Source: Luteolibacter pohnpeiensis | Lineage (GTDB): Bacteria > Verrucomicrobiota > Verrucomicrobiia > Verrucomicrobiales > Akkermansiaceae | Direction: 5' to 3' | Length of the DNA: 64,000 nucleotides | Assembly (NCBI RefSeq): GCF_016595435.1 | Contig: NZ_JAENIJ010000004.1 | Coordinates: 173,528-237,527 of the forward strand | Shown: positions 41,924 through 51,300 of the stretch, one piece after another | Layout of the letters: every line of letters begins with the position of its first letter | Numbering within the stretch: the stretch's first letter is position 1 | Notes under the pieces: model-generated | Seen by the model: only the letters and a program-made list of their open reading frames with translations | Told to the model about the DNA's origin: nothing | Databases searched by the model: none | Program-made: the position numbers and the translations under genes

Positions 41924-43144
41924 TCAGAACTCTGCATGAACACCGACTGTAACTCGGTTACGATCATAATCGCGATTATCGAAATCAGAATCGGAGTTGG
42001 TGAAGTTATAGGTAAGGCTACCGGTCAGGTAATCCGTAAATTTCATCGATACACCGACATAAGCATTGACCAGATTTTCATCACGATCACTTGTGCTGGA
42101 TGGGCCTGATCCACTAACAAGACGACCATCTTCGAATGAGGTCGGGATGTAATCTACACCACCATAGAGTGAGAGACTTTCTGATAGCGCATAATTCCCA
42201 GAAACACCGATCCGAAGCGTTTTGCGCTCATCGAAGTTGTAATGGGAATTCCCAACGACTTGAACGGTGTCATAAGGCTCAACGCTATAACGAAGGAAGC
42301 CACGAACTTGGAACTGAGTATTTACCTGAGTATTAACTGCAAGTTCAACAAATGGAGTAGTATTGCTATCACCACCATCAGTTTCACTGATTTGCGCACC
42401 AGCCCGGGCAATCATAACACTGGAAGGATTGAAGCGATGCTCAATACCAACCAAGATGTAGTGACTCTCAGAATCTGGAGCTACACCATCAGCATCCGTG
42501 TGACCGTAGCGATACTCTGCAGTGAGAACATCCTGTGGTCCAAGCAAATAGCGGAATTGGTTATACAGGGTATAGGTGAAGCGATCTGCGTTCGGCACAT
42601 CGTCGTAATCCAGTCCGGTAAGCTGGAAGCCAGTGTAAGTCGCCAAGCGATCTGTCCAGCGATAACCGACGGAGTTATCAGTCTGCCAGTAGAAGTATTC
42701 ACCCATCTGGCGTGTGCTTGCGAAACCGTAAGAATAGTCCGGCTCAAGCTCGTAGGACAAGAAGTTACGGCTAGAAATCCGGAGACGATCACTGAAGCGG
42801 TGAGTCATGTTGATACCTGCACGTGCTTGTGCATAAGTATCATCAGCACCTGGAGCATCTGGCTGATCAAAGTAGTAGATTGCACCTAATCGAGCATATA
42901 CATCCCAAGTGGTCTGTGGAGTGATCGACACAAACGAAAGGCCAACATATGGATTGATGCTTAAAGAATCTTCTTTGGAGCCATATCCTGGAGCCACGTT
43001 GTCGTCATAAGTAAGATCCGCACCAACGGTCCACTTCAGAGGCATCGACTCTTGAGCCTCAGTACCCATGTAATAAAGACCCTGAGCTCCTGCAAATCCC
43101 GAGAACAGGAGGGATGCAAAGCCAATTGCAAATTTATTTTTCAT
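41924..43144 (-). CDS. Outer-membrane beta-barrel protein
   Basis: 406 residues with a signal peptide (cleavage after GAGA or AGAQ near residue 20). A long series of alternating amphipathic strands follows (LTYDDNVAPGYG, YVGLSFVSI, DVYARLGAIYYF...) and the C-terminal aromatic ends VTVGVHAEF, typical for outer-membrane assembly by BAM. Aromatic-rich strands such as SYELEPDYSYGF occur throughout. Its place between the secreted protein and the Wzc/Wza genes suggests a polysaccharide secretion porin, like barrel partners in other exopolysaccharide/exosortase loci. That role is inferred. Confidence 0.78.
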   Translation of the reverse strand: MKNKFAIGFASLLFSGFAGAQGLYYMGTEAQESMPLKWTVGADLTYDDNVAPGYGSKEDSLSINPYVGLSFVSITPQTTWDVYARLGAIYYFDQPDAPGADDTYAQARAGINMTHRFSDRLRISSRNFLSYELEPDYSYGFASTRQMGEYFYWQTDNSVGYRWTDRLATYTGFQLTGLDYDDVPNADRFTYTLYNQFRYLLGPQDVLTAEYRYGHTDADGVAPDSESHYILVGIEHRFNPSSVMIARAGAQISETDGGDSNTTPFVELAVNTQVNTQFQVRGFLRYSVEPYDTVQVVGNSHYNFDERKTLRIGVSGNYALSESLSLYGGVDYIPTSFEDGRLVSGSGPSSTSDRDENLVNAYVGVSMKFTDYLTGSLTYNFTNSDSDFDNRDYDRNRVTVGVHAEF

Positions 43145-43193
43145 ATTTCAGTAAAATTTCGATAAAGTTAAACTCTTCTAAGCAATTGCTTGA

Positions 43194-43778
43194 TCAAGGG
43201 GAAACTTCGGGAACATTGATGATTGGAGGAACTCCGATTGGAGGACCAGGTGGCAGGAATGGAATTCCGCCAGGACCACCAGGGTTAGGCCCAACGATCA
43301 CAGGTGGCTGACCAATGCTTTCGCCAGGGAAATCGAGTGGATTTCCGAGAACTGGAGCCGGAGGAGGCATTACCGCCTTGGAGTCTTTCGCATCCTTGGA
43401 GCTCATACCCTCTTCACCGCTATTCGGATCCAATTTAGCAAGAACGCTCTGAACATCAGCCAGGGCATCAGGAGCAACAGCAACCGCGCACTGGGAGATC
43501 AAACGCATTTGATCAGGAGCAGCAATGGATGCAGTTTCAACAATCGAAGCAACGGTGGAAGCATCAGCCTCAGAACCCTCGATCGCAGCCTTCACAACCT
43601 CGCAAGCGCAGCTTGGATTCGCACCAACTTGAGCCTCTACAACTTCAAGAACGCCGGCGCGGTTTGCAGCAACTTCGTTTTTAACTGTAAGCGAGAGCTG
43701 CGCGCAATCAACTTCCGCTGAGGCGGGCAGCAGGCCCAAAGCGGCGCTCATCAGAGCGAAGTAAATGGTCTTTTTCAT
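43194..43778 (-). CDS. Secreted protein with proline/glycine-rich tail, unknown function
   Basis: 194 residues, not recognised. Signal peptide about 1-21. An alpha-helical, Ala-rich domain follows (about 22-118) with four cysteines (CAQLS, NPSCACEVV, ISQCAVAV) that could form disulfides. The tail (about 135-194) is almost free of charge and rich in Pro/Gly (GNPLDFPGES, GPNPGGPGGIPFLPPGPP). It starts 33 bp after tRNA-Gly and ends 49 bp before the barrel gene, so it seems to head the export operon. A cell-surface or polysaccharide-binding role is only a guess. Confidence 0.65.
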   Translation of the reverse strand: MKKTIYFALMSAALGLLPASAEVDCAQLSLTVKNEVAANRAGVLEVVEAQVGANPSCACEVVKAAIEGSEADASTVASIVETASIAAPDQMRLISQCAVAVAPDALADVQSVLAKLDPNSGEEGMSSKDAKDSKAVMPPPAPVLGNPLDFPGESIGQPPVIVGPNPGGPGGIPFLPPGPPIGVPPIINVPEVSP

Positions 43779-43811
43779 TTGATGGGGTGGTTGTGTCGGG
43801 ATTGAGATTTA

Positions 43812-43885
43812 TGGAGCGGGCAGCGGGAATCGAACCCGCATGTCTAACTTGGAAGGATAGCGCTTTACCACTAAGCTATGCCCGC
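43812..43885 (-). tRNA. tRNA-Gly (anticodon TCC)
   Basis: 74-nt cloverleaf on the minus strand. Acceptor GCGGGCA/TGCCCGC, anticodon loop CTTCCAA (TCC, Gly), T loop TTCGATT and encoded CCA. The anticodon stem CTATC/GTTAG has one U-U mismatch. It is the gene immediately upstream of the polysaccharide export cluster. Confidence 0.94.
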
Positions 43886-44090
43886 GATTTCGAGACGAAT
43901 ACAACTGGAAGGAGCTTCATTCGGCAAGCCCTTTTTTCGCTAGAGAAGATTTTTTCCAACATTTCCAAACGAATATCTGGGTTCATCGCCGACTTCCGAA
44001 TCTTGCAGTTCCGAACGTCTACTCATGAGTTCTGACATCGAAAGGGACTGATGACAACCAGAATTTATAAAATTTCTTATCAGCATAATA

Positions 44091-44672
44091 TCAATCGGTT
44101 ACAGATCCAAACTTCTTACTCAAACTAGCAGAATTTGGATCACCGAAGCGCCACAAACGATCGATTGCTTTAGAAATGCCAATCCTGGAACCCATTGCCA
44201 CTTCAGTCCCCGATTTTCTAACAAATCCACGTGTGGTTGTTTGCAGGAAATTTTGACCATGAATTTTTCCGCTCATGCCGAGCGCTTTTGTCAATTTCCC
44301 AGGTCCCGCACAGAGCTGGCGGTCCGCAATTCCAGGACGTCGGCTTCGCATTTGTTCGATTCCACTTACTGGCTCGAGCGCACGCAAAAGGACAAATCCA
44401 GAAGCATTCGGATGCTTCACCAGAACATTAAACAACCAGTGTACACCATAGTTCAAATAGACGTATGCAGTCCCCGCAGAATGAGCTTCGACAAACTCGC
44501 GCGCGCCTTTTCGATTCCAGGTATGGCAGGCCTCATCATCGACTGACGCATAGGCTTCGGTCTCGACAACTCTTGTCAAACATCCGTCCCAGCGAAACAA
44601 GCACCCAACCAACTCCCGAGCACAGACTTCAGGCGGCCGACTGAAAAAATTCGGACCAATCTCATCCATCAT
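44091..44672 (-). CDS. mpg: 3-methyladenine DNA glycosylase (AAG/Mpg family)
   Basis: 193 residues, the family's usual size. It excises alkylated purines. Motifs: SRPPEVCARELVGC, the catalytic-region VVETEAYASVDDEACH with the general-base Glu, GTAYVYLNYGVHWLFNV and CAGPGKLTKALG. Its ATG directly abuts the stop of the Nif3-like gene. Two consecutive ATG codons start the frame; either could be used. Confidence 0.93.
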   Translation of the reverse strand: MMDEIGPNFFSRPPEVCARELVGCLFRWDGCLTRVVETEAYASVDDEACHTWNRKGAREFVEAHSAGTAYVYLNYGVHWLFNVLVKHPNASGFVLLRALEPVSGIEQMRSRRPGIADRQLCAGPGKLTKALGMSGKIHGQNFLQTTTRGFVRKSGTEVAMGSRIGISKAIDRLWRFGDPNSASLSKKFGSVTD

Positions 44673-45422
44673 TCAAAGTCCCGTTGGATGATCACAAAAC
44701 GTCCATGGCACTCCATAAAGTTCCGAGATTTTCGCCGCCAAAGCCTTCACTCCGAAGGTTTCTGTCGCGTAATGACCCGCATATAACACATTCATTTCCA
44801 GTTCCTCTGCTAGCGGATAACTCCAATGTGGACCCTCGCCGGTGACAAATGCATCCACCCCCTTGGCTTGCGCCACTTCGCTTCCTGCCCCCCCCGTCAC
44901 CACCCCCACGGAACGAATGACATCATTTCCTCCAGGACACAGATGAACAGGCCCATTCACCGATTGAGAAACCCGCTCGACCAGCTCTTCCCGAGTTCCA
45001 GACCACTCCCCCATCATGCCCATGGCCACGCCTTTCGCTTCCATAAACGGAGCTAGATTTGAAAGGCCGATGGCCTTCGCAAGCAGTACATTATTCCCAA
45101 GCTCAGGGTGCAGATCAAGGGGTAGATGCGACGAGTAAATCGCCAATCCCGCGTTCATGGCCGATTTCAATTTCCTGTAAACCGCACCACAAATCGGCTG
45201 AACGCCTTGCCAAAACATGCCGTGGTGCACGATCAACAAGCCTGGTCCGCCCTGCGCAGCAGCTTCGATCACCGGCAGAGATGCATCCACCGCAGCGACG
45301 ACACGCTCAACGCTACCAGCATTCTCCAGCTGCAAGCCATTGACCGCCCCAGCATAATCCTTGATCGACGAGGTCTTCAATTCCTCATCCAAAAACGCTA
45401 CGATCTCCGACAAATTTGCCAT
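44673..45422 (-). CDS. Nif3-like dinuclear metal centre protein
   Basis: 249 residues of the NIF3/YqfO/YbgI family, which form toroidal hexamers with two metals per subunit. Some members have GTP cyclohydrolase-type annotation that is not well supported. Motifs: NGLQLEN near residue 30, the metal-binding VHHGMFW (about 64-70) and SSHLPLDLHPELGNN (about 97-111), and near the C-terminus GHYATETFGVKAL. Middle gene of rluA-nif3-mpg. Confidence 0.9.
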   Translation of the reverse strand: MANLSEIVAFLDEELKTSSIKDYAGAVNGLQLENAGSVERVVAAVDASLPVIEAAAQGGPGLLIVHHGMFWQGVQPICGAVYRKLKSAMNAGLAIYSSHLPLDLHPELGNNVLLAKAIGLSNLAPFMEAKGVAMGMMGEWSGTREELVERVSQSVNGPVHLCPGGNDVIRSVGVVTGGAGSEVAQAKGVDAFVTGEGPHWSYPLAEELEMNVLYAGHYATETFGVKALAAKISELYGVPWTFCDHPTGL

Positions 45423-45431
45423 GGAAGAACC

Positions 45432-46229
45432 CTAGTCGTGTCGGCTCCAGATGACAACTCCAGCAGCCTCCTTCAGGGGTCGACCTTCAATAAAATCTAG
45501 CAAATCCGGGGATAAATCCGCCTCCCAGCGTAAATATCCATCTCCCGATGGAACCTCCAGACATGAAGCATGCAAGGCTTGCCGTGGCAAGTAGAGCCGC
45601 CGCTCCAAGGCTGAAGTCCACCCTGTTTCCATCCACTCGATGTATTCCTCACCGCTGCCCGAATAGAGCTTGTCGCCAACAATGGGATGGCCCGAGTGAG
45701 CCAAATGGACCCGGATTTGATGCATCCGGCCCGTTTCCGGAAAACATCGCACGACTGAGAACTTTCCTTCAGCCCTCTCAAAACGCCGCTCAACGGTGAA
45801 TCGGGTTTCGCAATCCTTCCCGCGGGCGTCCGTCACCTGGCGAACCCAGATTTCCGAGTGACCAATCTCTCCTGCCCGGATGATTCTTTCGCAACATCGC
45901 CATGCGTCCTGCTCCGGCCAACCTAAAACAACCGCCAAATACTGCTTCCGCGCTTCACGTCGCTCAAAAATCATCCCCAATTCGCGGGCAGCTGCGGTGT
46001 GCTTGGCGACCAAAACCACGCCGCTGGTTTCGCGATCCAAGCGGGTGACAATTCCCAGACAGCCACCGGTTTCCAGCTCAAACGAAAGCAAATTCTCCAA
46101 GCCCCCCAGCAATGTCGGCTCAGGCTTGCGGTTCGCCGGGTGGACAATCAATGGCGCAGGCTTGTTGACGACAATCCAATCGTCGGATTCGTCAATCACC
46201 TGAAAGTCGACAATTACCTGAAGCCCCAT
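45432..46229 (-). CDS. RluA-family RNA pseudouridine synthase
   Basis: 265 residues without an S4 domain. Catalytic motif GIVTRLDRETSG (about residues 60-71) with the conserved Asp; KPAPLIVHPA near the N-terminus, KQYLAVVLG, and ETGRMHQIRVHLAHSGHPIVGDKLY downstream. The modified RNA cannot be told from sequence alone (RluA, RluC, RluD or TruC-like). It starts a three-gene operon, with 9 bp to the Nif3-like gene. Confidence 0.9.
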   Translation of the reverse strand: MGLQVIVDFQVIDESDDWIVVNKPAPLIVHPANRKPEPTLLGGLENLLSFELETGGCLGIVTRLDRETSGVVLVAKHTAAARELGMIFERREARKQYLAVVLGWPEQDAWRCCERIIRAGEIGHSEIWVRQVTDARGKDCETRFTVERRFERAEGKFSVVRCFPETGRMHQIRVHLAHSGHPIVGDKLYSGSGEEYIEWMETGWTSALERRLYLPRQALHASCLEVPSGDGYLRWEADLSPDLLDFIEGRPLKEAAGVVIWSRHD

Positions 46230-46306
46230 CTCGCCGGAATTTCATGCCCATTTGCTGTCGAGTCGATCCAAACCGCAGGTTTAAACCTGGAATCGTGACA
46301 GCAACA

Positions 46307-46340
46307 AGCCAGAGAACCGGAAATTACCGGATCTCTGGCT
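46307..46340 (-). terminator. Hairpin terminator after the bS22-like gene
   Basis: AGCCAGAGA (46307-46315) pairs with TCTCTGGCT (46332-46340), and inside it CCGG pairs with CCGG after one A-A mismatch. On the minus strand it is followed by TTGTTG, a weak T tail. It separates the hisG/bS22-like unit from the pseudouridine synthase operon. Confidence 0.6.
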
Positions 46341-46368
46341 AAATTGAACAAACGTTATGCCCTAACGA

Positions 46369-46473
46369 CTAGGACTTGTAGCGGAGACGCTTTTTGTGGC
46401 GGTTCTGCTTCATGCGCTTCTTGCGCTTGTGCTTGTTGATCTTTGTCTTACGGCGTTTCTTGATGGAGCCCAT
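46369..46473 (-). CDS. AURKAIP1/COX24-domain (bS22-like) ribosomal small protein
   Basis: 34 residues, MGSIKKRRKTKINKHKRKKR then MKQNRHKKRLRYKS, more than half Lys/Arg. This matches tiny proteins with the AURKAIP1/COX24 domain, bacterial relatives of which are small-subunit proteins (bS22 in mycobacteria). A pattern of MG(S/T)xKKRR at the start is typical. It lies 42 bp downstream of hisG on the same strand and upstream of a hairpin, so it could be co-transcribed with hisG or have its own promoter. It was found by reading the DNA. Confidence 0.82.
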   Translation of the reverse strand: MGSIKKRRKTKINKHKRKKRMKQNRHKKRLRYKS

Positions 46474-46515
46474 GGCTTAGTGCGTTCGGGGTTGGTTTGC
46501 GATGAAAGTTGTTCT

Positions 46516-47400
46516 TTAGGGAACGATTTTGTTGAGCGGATATTCGATAATCCCCTCAGCCCCGAGAAGTTTCAGCTCGGGGATGATGTCTCTGACGACC
46601 ACTTCGTCAATCACCGTCTCAACGGCGACCCAATCGTCTTCCGCCAATTGGGAAACGGTCGGACGTCGGAGAGATGGAAGAGTTTTGAGCAATTCGGGAA
46701 GTCTGGCCTGCGGCAGGTTCATTTTCAGACCCACCTTGCCGCGAGCACCTAGAGCCGCCTTGAGCAACAAGGCGATGCGCTCCATTTTCTCGCGCTTCCA
46801 TTCGTCCTGAGCGGACTTTTTGCTGGCGTAAAAATGCGGAAACGAGGTCAGCAGAGTATCAACGATGCGCAGCCTGTTGGCTTTGATCGAAGAACCGGTT
46901 TCGGTGACGTCCACGATCGCATCGACCAAGTCCGGCACCTTCACTTCGGTCGCACCCCAGGAAAACTCGACCTCGGCATTGATTCCCAATCGCTCAAGAT
47001 AGCTTTTGGTAATCGCAACACCTTCGGTGGCGATCCGTTTTCCTTCGAGATCTTGGGGAGTCTTGATCGGAGAATCTTCCGGCACCACCAACACCCATTT
47101 GGTTGGGCGGACCGTGGCGCGCGAATAGGGCAGTTCGGCGAGATCGATCAATTCGGCCTCATGCTCGCTGGCCCAGTCATATCCGGTGATGCCGCAATCA
47201 ATGAATCCCTGGCTGATGTAACCGCCTACTTCTTGGGCGCGGATCAGGTAAACATCCAGCTCTGGATCATTCGAAGGTGGTCTCAATCCACGTGAGGACG
47301 TGTACACCTCGTAGCCAGCCTTCGAGAGCAGCTCAATCGTCGGCTGCTCAAGGCTTCCTTTCGGAATGGCAATTTTGAGTGTTTTCGTTTCTTCGGGCAT
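46516..47400 (-). CDS. hisG: ATP phosphoribosyltransferase, long form
   Basis: First enzyme of histidine biosynthesis: ATP plus PRPP to phosphoribosyl-ATP. 294 residues, the long form with a C-terminal ACT-like regulatory domain (about 220-294: RRPTVSQLAEDDWVAVETVIDE), which gives hexamers inhibited by histidine. Catalytic-domain markers: IAIPKGSLEQPT, GFIDCGITGYDW, and the PRPP loop DAIVDVTETGSSIKANRL. No other his genes are nearby. Confidence 0.95.
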   Translation of the reverse strand: MPEETKTLKIAIPKGSLEQPTIELLSKAGYEVYTSSRGLRPPSNDPELDVYLIRAQEVGGYISQGFIDCGITGYDWASEHEAELIDLAELPYSRATVRPTKWVLVVPEDSPIKTPQDLEGKRIATEGVAITKSYLERLGINAEVEFSWGATEVKVPDLVDAIVDVTETGSSIKANRLRIVDTLLTSFPHFYASKKSAQDEWKREKMERIALLLKAALGARGKVGLKMNLPQARLPELLKTLPSLRRPTVSQLAEDDWVAVETVIDEVVVRDIIPELKLLGAEGIIEYPLNKIVP

Positions 47401-47521
47401 GAAGGGGCGCGGGTTTTAACCCGACAGACCAAGGAATCAAGCCAAGTTTCGCAAAAAGTGGCGATTCTTGCTCCATTTTCTTGATTCTTGCGTCACTGCC
47501 CGTCTCTTTTAATTTTCCGCC

Positions 47522-48379
47522 ATGCCACGTCTTGCCCTGCTCCAGTCGAAAACTTTTGCCTCCAAAGCCGAGGCCTTCGATCACCATGAAACCCTGATCC
47601 GGAAAGCCGCAGCCGATGGCGCACAAATCGTTGCCACCCAGGAACTTTTCCTCACTCCTTATTTCTGCACGGTCGAAAATACCGATCTTTTTGACCTTGC
47701 GGACCCACTTCCTGGCCCGGTGACGGATCGGCTTGGAAAACTGGCCGCAGAACTGGGCATCGTGCTCATTTCCTCACTTTTCGAGCATCGCGGCCCAGGA
47801 CTTTACCACAACACCGCAGCCATTCACGACGCGGACGGTTCACTTCTCGGCCTCTACCGAAAATCCCACATCCCGCAAGATCCGGGCTTCGAGGAAAAAT
47901 TCTACTTCACTCCCGGCGACTCCGGATGGCCGGTCTGGGACACCGCATTCGGTAAAATCGGCGTCCTGATCTGCTGGGATCAATGGTATCCTGAAGCCGC
48001 TCGCCTGATGGCTCTGGGCGGCGCACAGTTGCTCATTTACCCGACAGCCATCGGCTGGCTCCCCGAGGAGAAGCCGACCCTCGGCGATGCCCAGCATTGC
48101 GCCTGGGAAACGGTGCAACGCGGGCACGCGGTGGCAAACGGCTGTTACCTCGCTGCCATCAATCGCTCAGGCACTCACGATGGCACCGAATTTTGGGGCC
48201 GCTCGTTCATTGCGAATCCATACGGCGAGATCGCCGCGAAAGCCTCGACGGAAAATGAAGAAATCCTGATGCACGAGATCAATTTCAAAAACGTCGAAGA
48301 CTTCCGCCGCATTTGGCCATTTTTCCGTGATCGCCGTATCGATGCCTACGGCGACCTGACCAAACGCTGGCGTTCCTGA
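47522..48379 (+). CDS. aguB: N-carbamoylputrescine amidase (nitrilase superfamily)
   Basis: 285 residues. It hydrolyses N-carbamoylputrescine to putrescine in the agmatine route. Nitrilase triad visible: Glu in ATQELFLTPYF (about residue 41), Lys in YRKSHIPQDPGFEEKFYF (about 120) and Cys in ICWDQWYPEAAR (about 157). The sequence after Lys and the long C-terminal match of LPEEKPTL and INRSGTHDGTEFWGRSF fit the AguB subgroup. No agmatine deiminase is adjacent. Divergent from hisG. Confidence 0.88.
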   Translation: MPRLALLQSKTFASKAEAFDHHETLIRKAAADGAQIVATQELFLTPYFCTVENTDLFDLADPLPGPVTDRLGKLAAELGIVLISSLFEHRGPGLYHNTAAIHDADGSLLGLYRKSHIPQDPGFEEKFYFTPGDSGWPVWDTAFGKIGVLICWDQWYPEAARLMALGGAQLLIYPTAIGWLPEEKPTLGDAQHCAWETVQRGHAVANGCYLAAINRSGTHDGTEFWGRSFIANPYGEIAAKASTENEEILMHEINFKNVEDFRRIWPFFRDRRIDAYGDLTKRWRS

Positions 48380-48381
48380 GC

Positions 48382-51300
48382 TTACTTCAAGCTGTTCAGG
48401 TATTCGATCACACCGAGAAACTCGTCTGCCGACATGGCTCCTCCGAGCCCTTCCGGCATCGAGCTTTGCTTCACCGTGTCGCGTTTGCGAATTTTGGATT
48501 TCTCGATCGTCTGCACCGTGCCATCTCCCATGCGGAAATCGAGAGCGTCGTCCCGCTCCGCATCGACAAAGCCGGTTAGCGCCGAACCGTCCGCCAGTTC
48601 AAGATTCGTCACGAGGAAACGTGGGCCGATCATTTCGTTCGGGTCGATGATCGACATGATCAAGTCCTCCCGCTTCAGGCGGCTCCCCACGCCGTCAAGG
48701 GCGGGACCAAATGCGATCCCTTTGCCCTCAATCTGATGACAAGCCATGCAAGTGCGGGAAATCACCGCTTTCCCTTGGTTTGGATCGCCGTGGCCGGTTG
48801 CCACCTTGGCTGCAAGCTCGCGTGGATGCTCGACACCACCTGCCAACAGCATCTTCAACGCTGGCACCGCTTGCCCTCCAGGACGGCGTTGCTCGGCGAG
48901 ATCCATCAAATACGACAAACCTTCAGGGTTCCCTGGAGCAATTTGATCAGTGCCTAACAATGGACGCCAGACGTTCTCGAGCCCGATCAAGGTAGACTTG
49001 AGCGTGTGCTCGATCCACTTATCCCGCTCCGACTTTACTACTAGAAGCGCCGTATTCACCGACTCCAACGTCGAATAGTAGCTCAACGCTCTAACAACTT
49101 CCAAGCGAACTCGCGGATTGGAATCCACCACTCGCTGGCGGAGCAATTCCAGACCATTCGCGACACGACCTTCTGAGTCCGCTAGCACGTGAACAGCTGC
49201 CGCGCGGGCCTCCCCGCTCTTGGCATTCAGGCACATCTGCAACAAATCGGGATTCACCGCATGGAAGGATTCTTCCAGCCAGAGTGCTTCGCACAAAAGC
49301 CGATCGCCCTCCGGATCTTCATCCGAAATCGAGTCCACCCATTGGCGCGTCGCCGCCAGCACTTCAGCCTCCGGCCTTGAGCGTAATTCACGCCGGGCGC
49401 GGTAACGGGCCCGCCATTCCGGTTCGCGCAACTGCTCCAGGATTTCGCGCACCGATTTTCCAAACTGGGTCACGGGCTTCAGCAGCGGCTTGTTTTTGTA
49501 AACGATTCGATAAATCCGCGCATGACGCTTATCTCGATTCGGATCGCGCTGCGAGTACTGCATGTGCCCGAGCAAAGCCGTGTGCCAATCCGCGAAGTAG
49601 AGCGCACCATCAGGACCGATGTGCGGATCTGCGGGACGGAAATTCATATCACCCCCTGTCAGCAAATCCATCGGCGCGCGTTCACCGTGGAAACCCGCGC
49701 CGTCGTCGCCCAAACTGAATGTGGTCAGACCGCGCATGTTGTTCACACAGGCATAAACAAACCGGCCTTGCCATTCATCCGGGAATTGGCGGGTGATGAT
49801 GAATTCATTTCCCACATTCGGCCGCATTCCCTGACCATCGAAAATAGTATCGATCCCCGCATAGGCTCCTTTCGCTCCGCTCAATGGGCTGTCCCAGTGC
49901 TGCTGAGGCGTGGTTCCATCACCGACAAATCCGTTCCCCCATTGATCAAAAACATAACACCAGGGATTGCCATATCCCGGCGTCGAATAATGACGCAACT
50001 TCCATGACCGTGGGTCCAAAATATGGATTCCACTGGCTCCGACGGCGCGATGTGGACCCCACGGAGTCTCCACCGCCGTATGCATCGCAAGACCTTCTCC
50101 CATGTGCAACAACCCGTCGTTCGACCATTCGAAGGCACCGATGGTATGGTGAGAGTCATCCGTTGCCCAGCCATCTAACACTTCAGTGACGGAGTCCGCG
50201 TGATCATCACCATCTTCATCCTTCAAGAAGACCATGCTACCGCCATTCGAGACCAACACGCCGCCGTTCCAGAACTCAAATCCCATCGGCGTGGTCAAGC
50301 CGTCGTAAAACGTCGTGCATTTCCGGGCACGGCCGTTCTCGTCGAGATCATCAAAAATCAACAATCGATCGGAAGGCTTAGGATCTCCCGGTTTCCATTG
50401 TGGATAGGACGGCGAACACAAAACCCAGAGCCGCCCTTTGTTATCGAAGTTGATTTGAAATGCCTTTGCCAGCTGCGGATACTCGCGCTCGCTCGCAACC
50501 AGTTGCACCTCGAAACCTTCAGGCAGCTTCATCGTCGCCATGCTTTCTTCAGGTGTTAGATATTTCAGCTCCTTCGGTTCGGAATAAGTTACATTGCCAA
50601 AATTCGTCGGCGGCACAAACAAACTGCCGGTCGCCGAATCATCGGGCACAGCCTCATGCCCCAGTCCTAATTCCCAACAGACCCGATCACGCTCCGCGAC
50701 CATCGCGCGAATCTTGTGATACTCACGCGGATAGGTTTCCTTGTCGTAAGTATTACGTCCACCGTAGACATACCAACCATTCAGCATCCGATGATCCTGG
50801 CGATGGATCCAGGCCTTCTCCACCACCATCTCCTTGAGCTTCGCAAACTTTTGAGGAGATAGAGGAACATCCCCTTTTCCGAACAGCGCCGCATCTAACA
50901 TTTTTGCCAGTTCCACATAGCCGGCATCGTTCAAATGCGCGCCATTGATGGTGTATTGCATGCCCGGCTCACGTGAAAAAATTTCCAGAGTGGGCGTGAA
51001 CACATCCACAAACGGAATGCCGCGCTCCTCCGCGACTCGTCGCGTCGCATCGACATAAAGTTTGATGCGTTGGTTTTCCGAATCGGCATCAGGCAAGTAC
51101 TTGCTCCCGGTCGCCTCGAACGCGGTCGGCGAGATCAAAACAAATTTCGGCCTCCTGCCATTCACCAGATGCCGATCGCCGGTTTCATCGAGAAACTTGT
51201 GATATCCCTTCACATATTCCTCAACTCCATCAGCCCCGGCGAACGATTCGTTGTAGCCATGGAAACATAAAAACCATTCCGGTCCGAATACCGAAAGCGG

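Noticed and set aside
43787..44035. 82-codon plus-strand frame beginning MVVSGLRFMERAAGIEPACLTW
   Set aside because: This is the well-known spurious translation across a tRNA gene (here tRNA-Gly), often mis-annotated as a protein.
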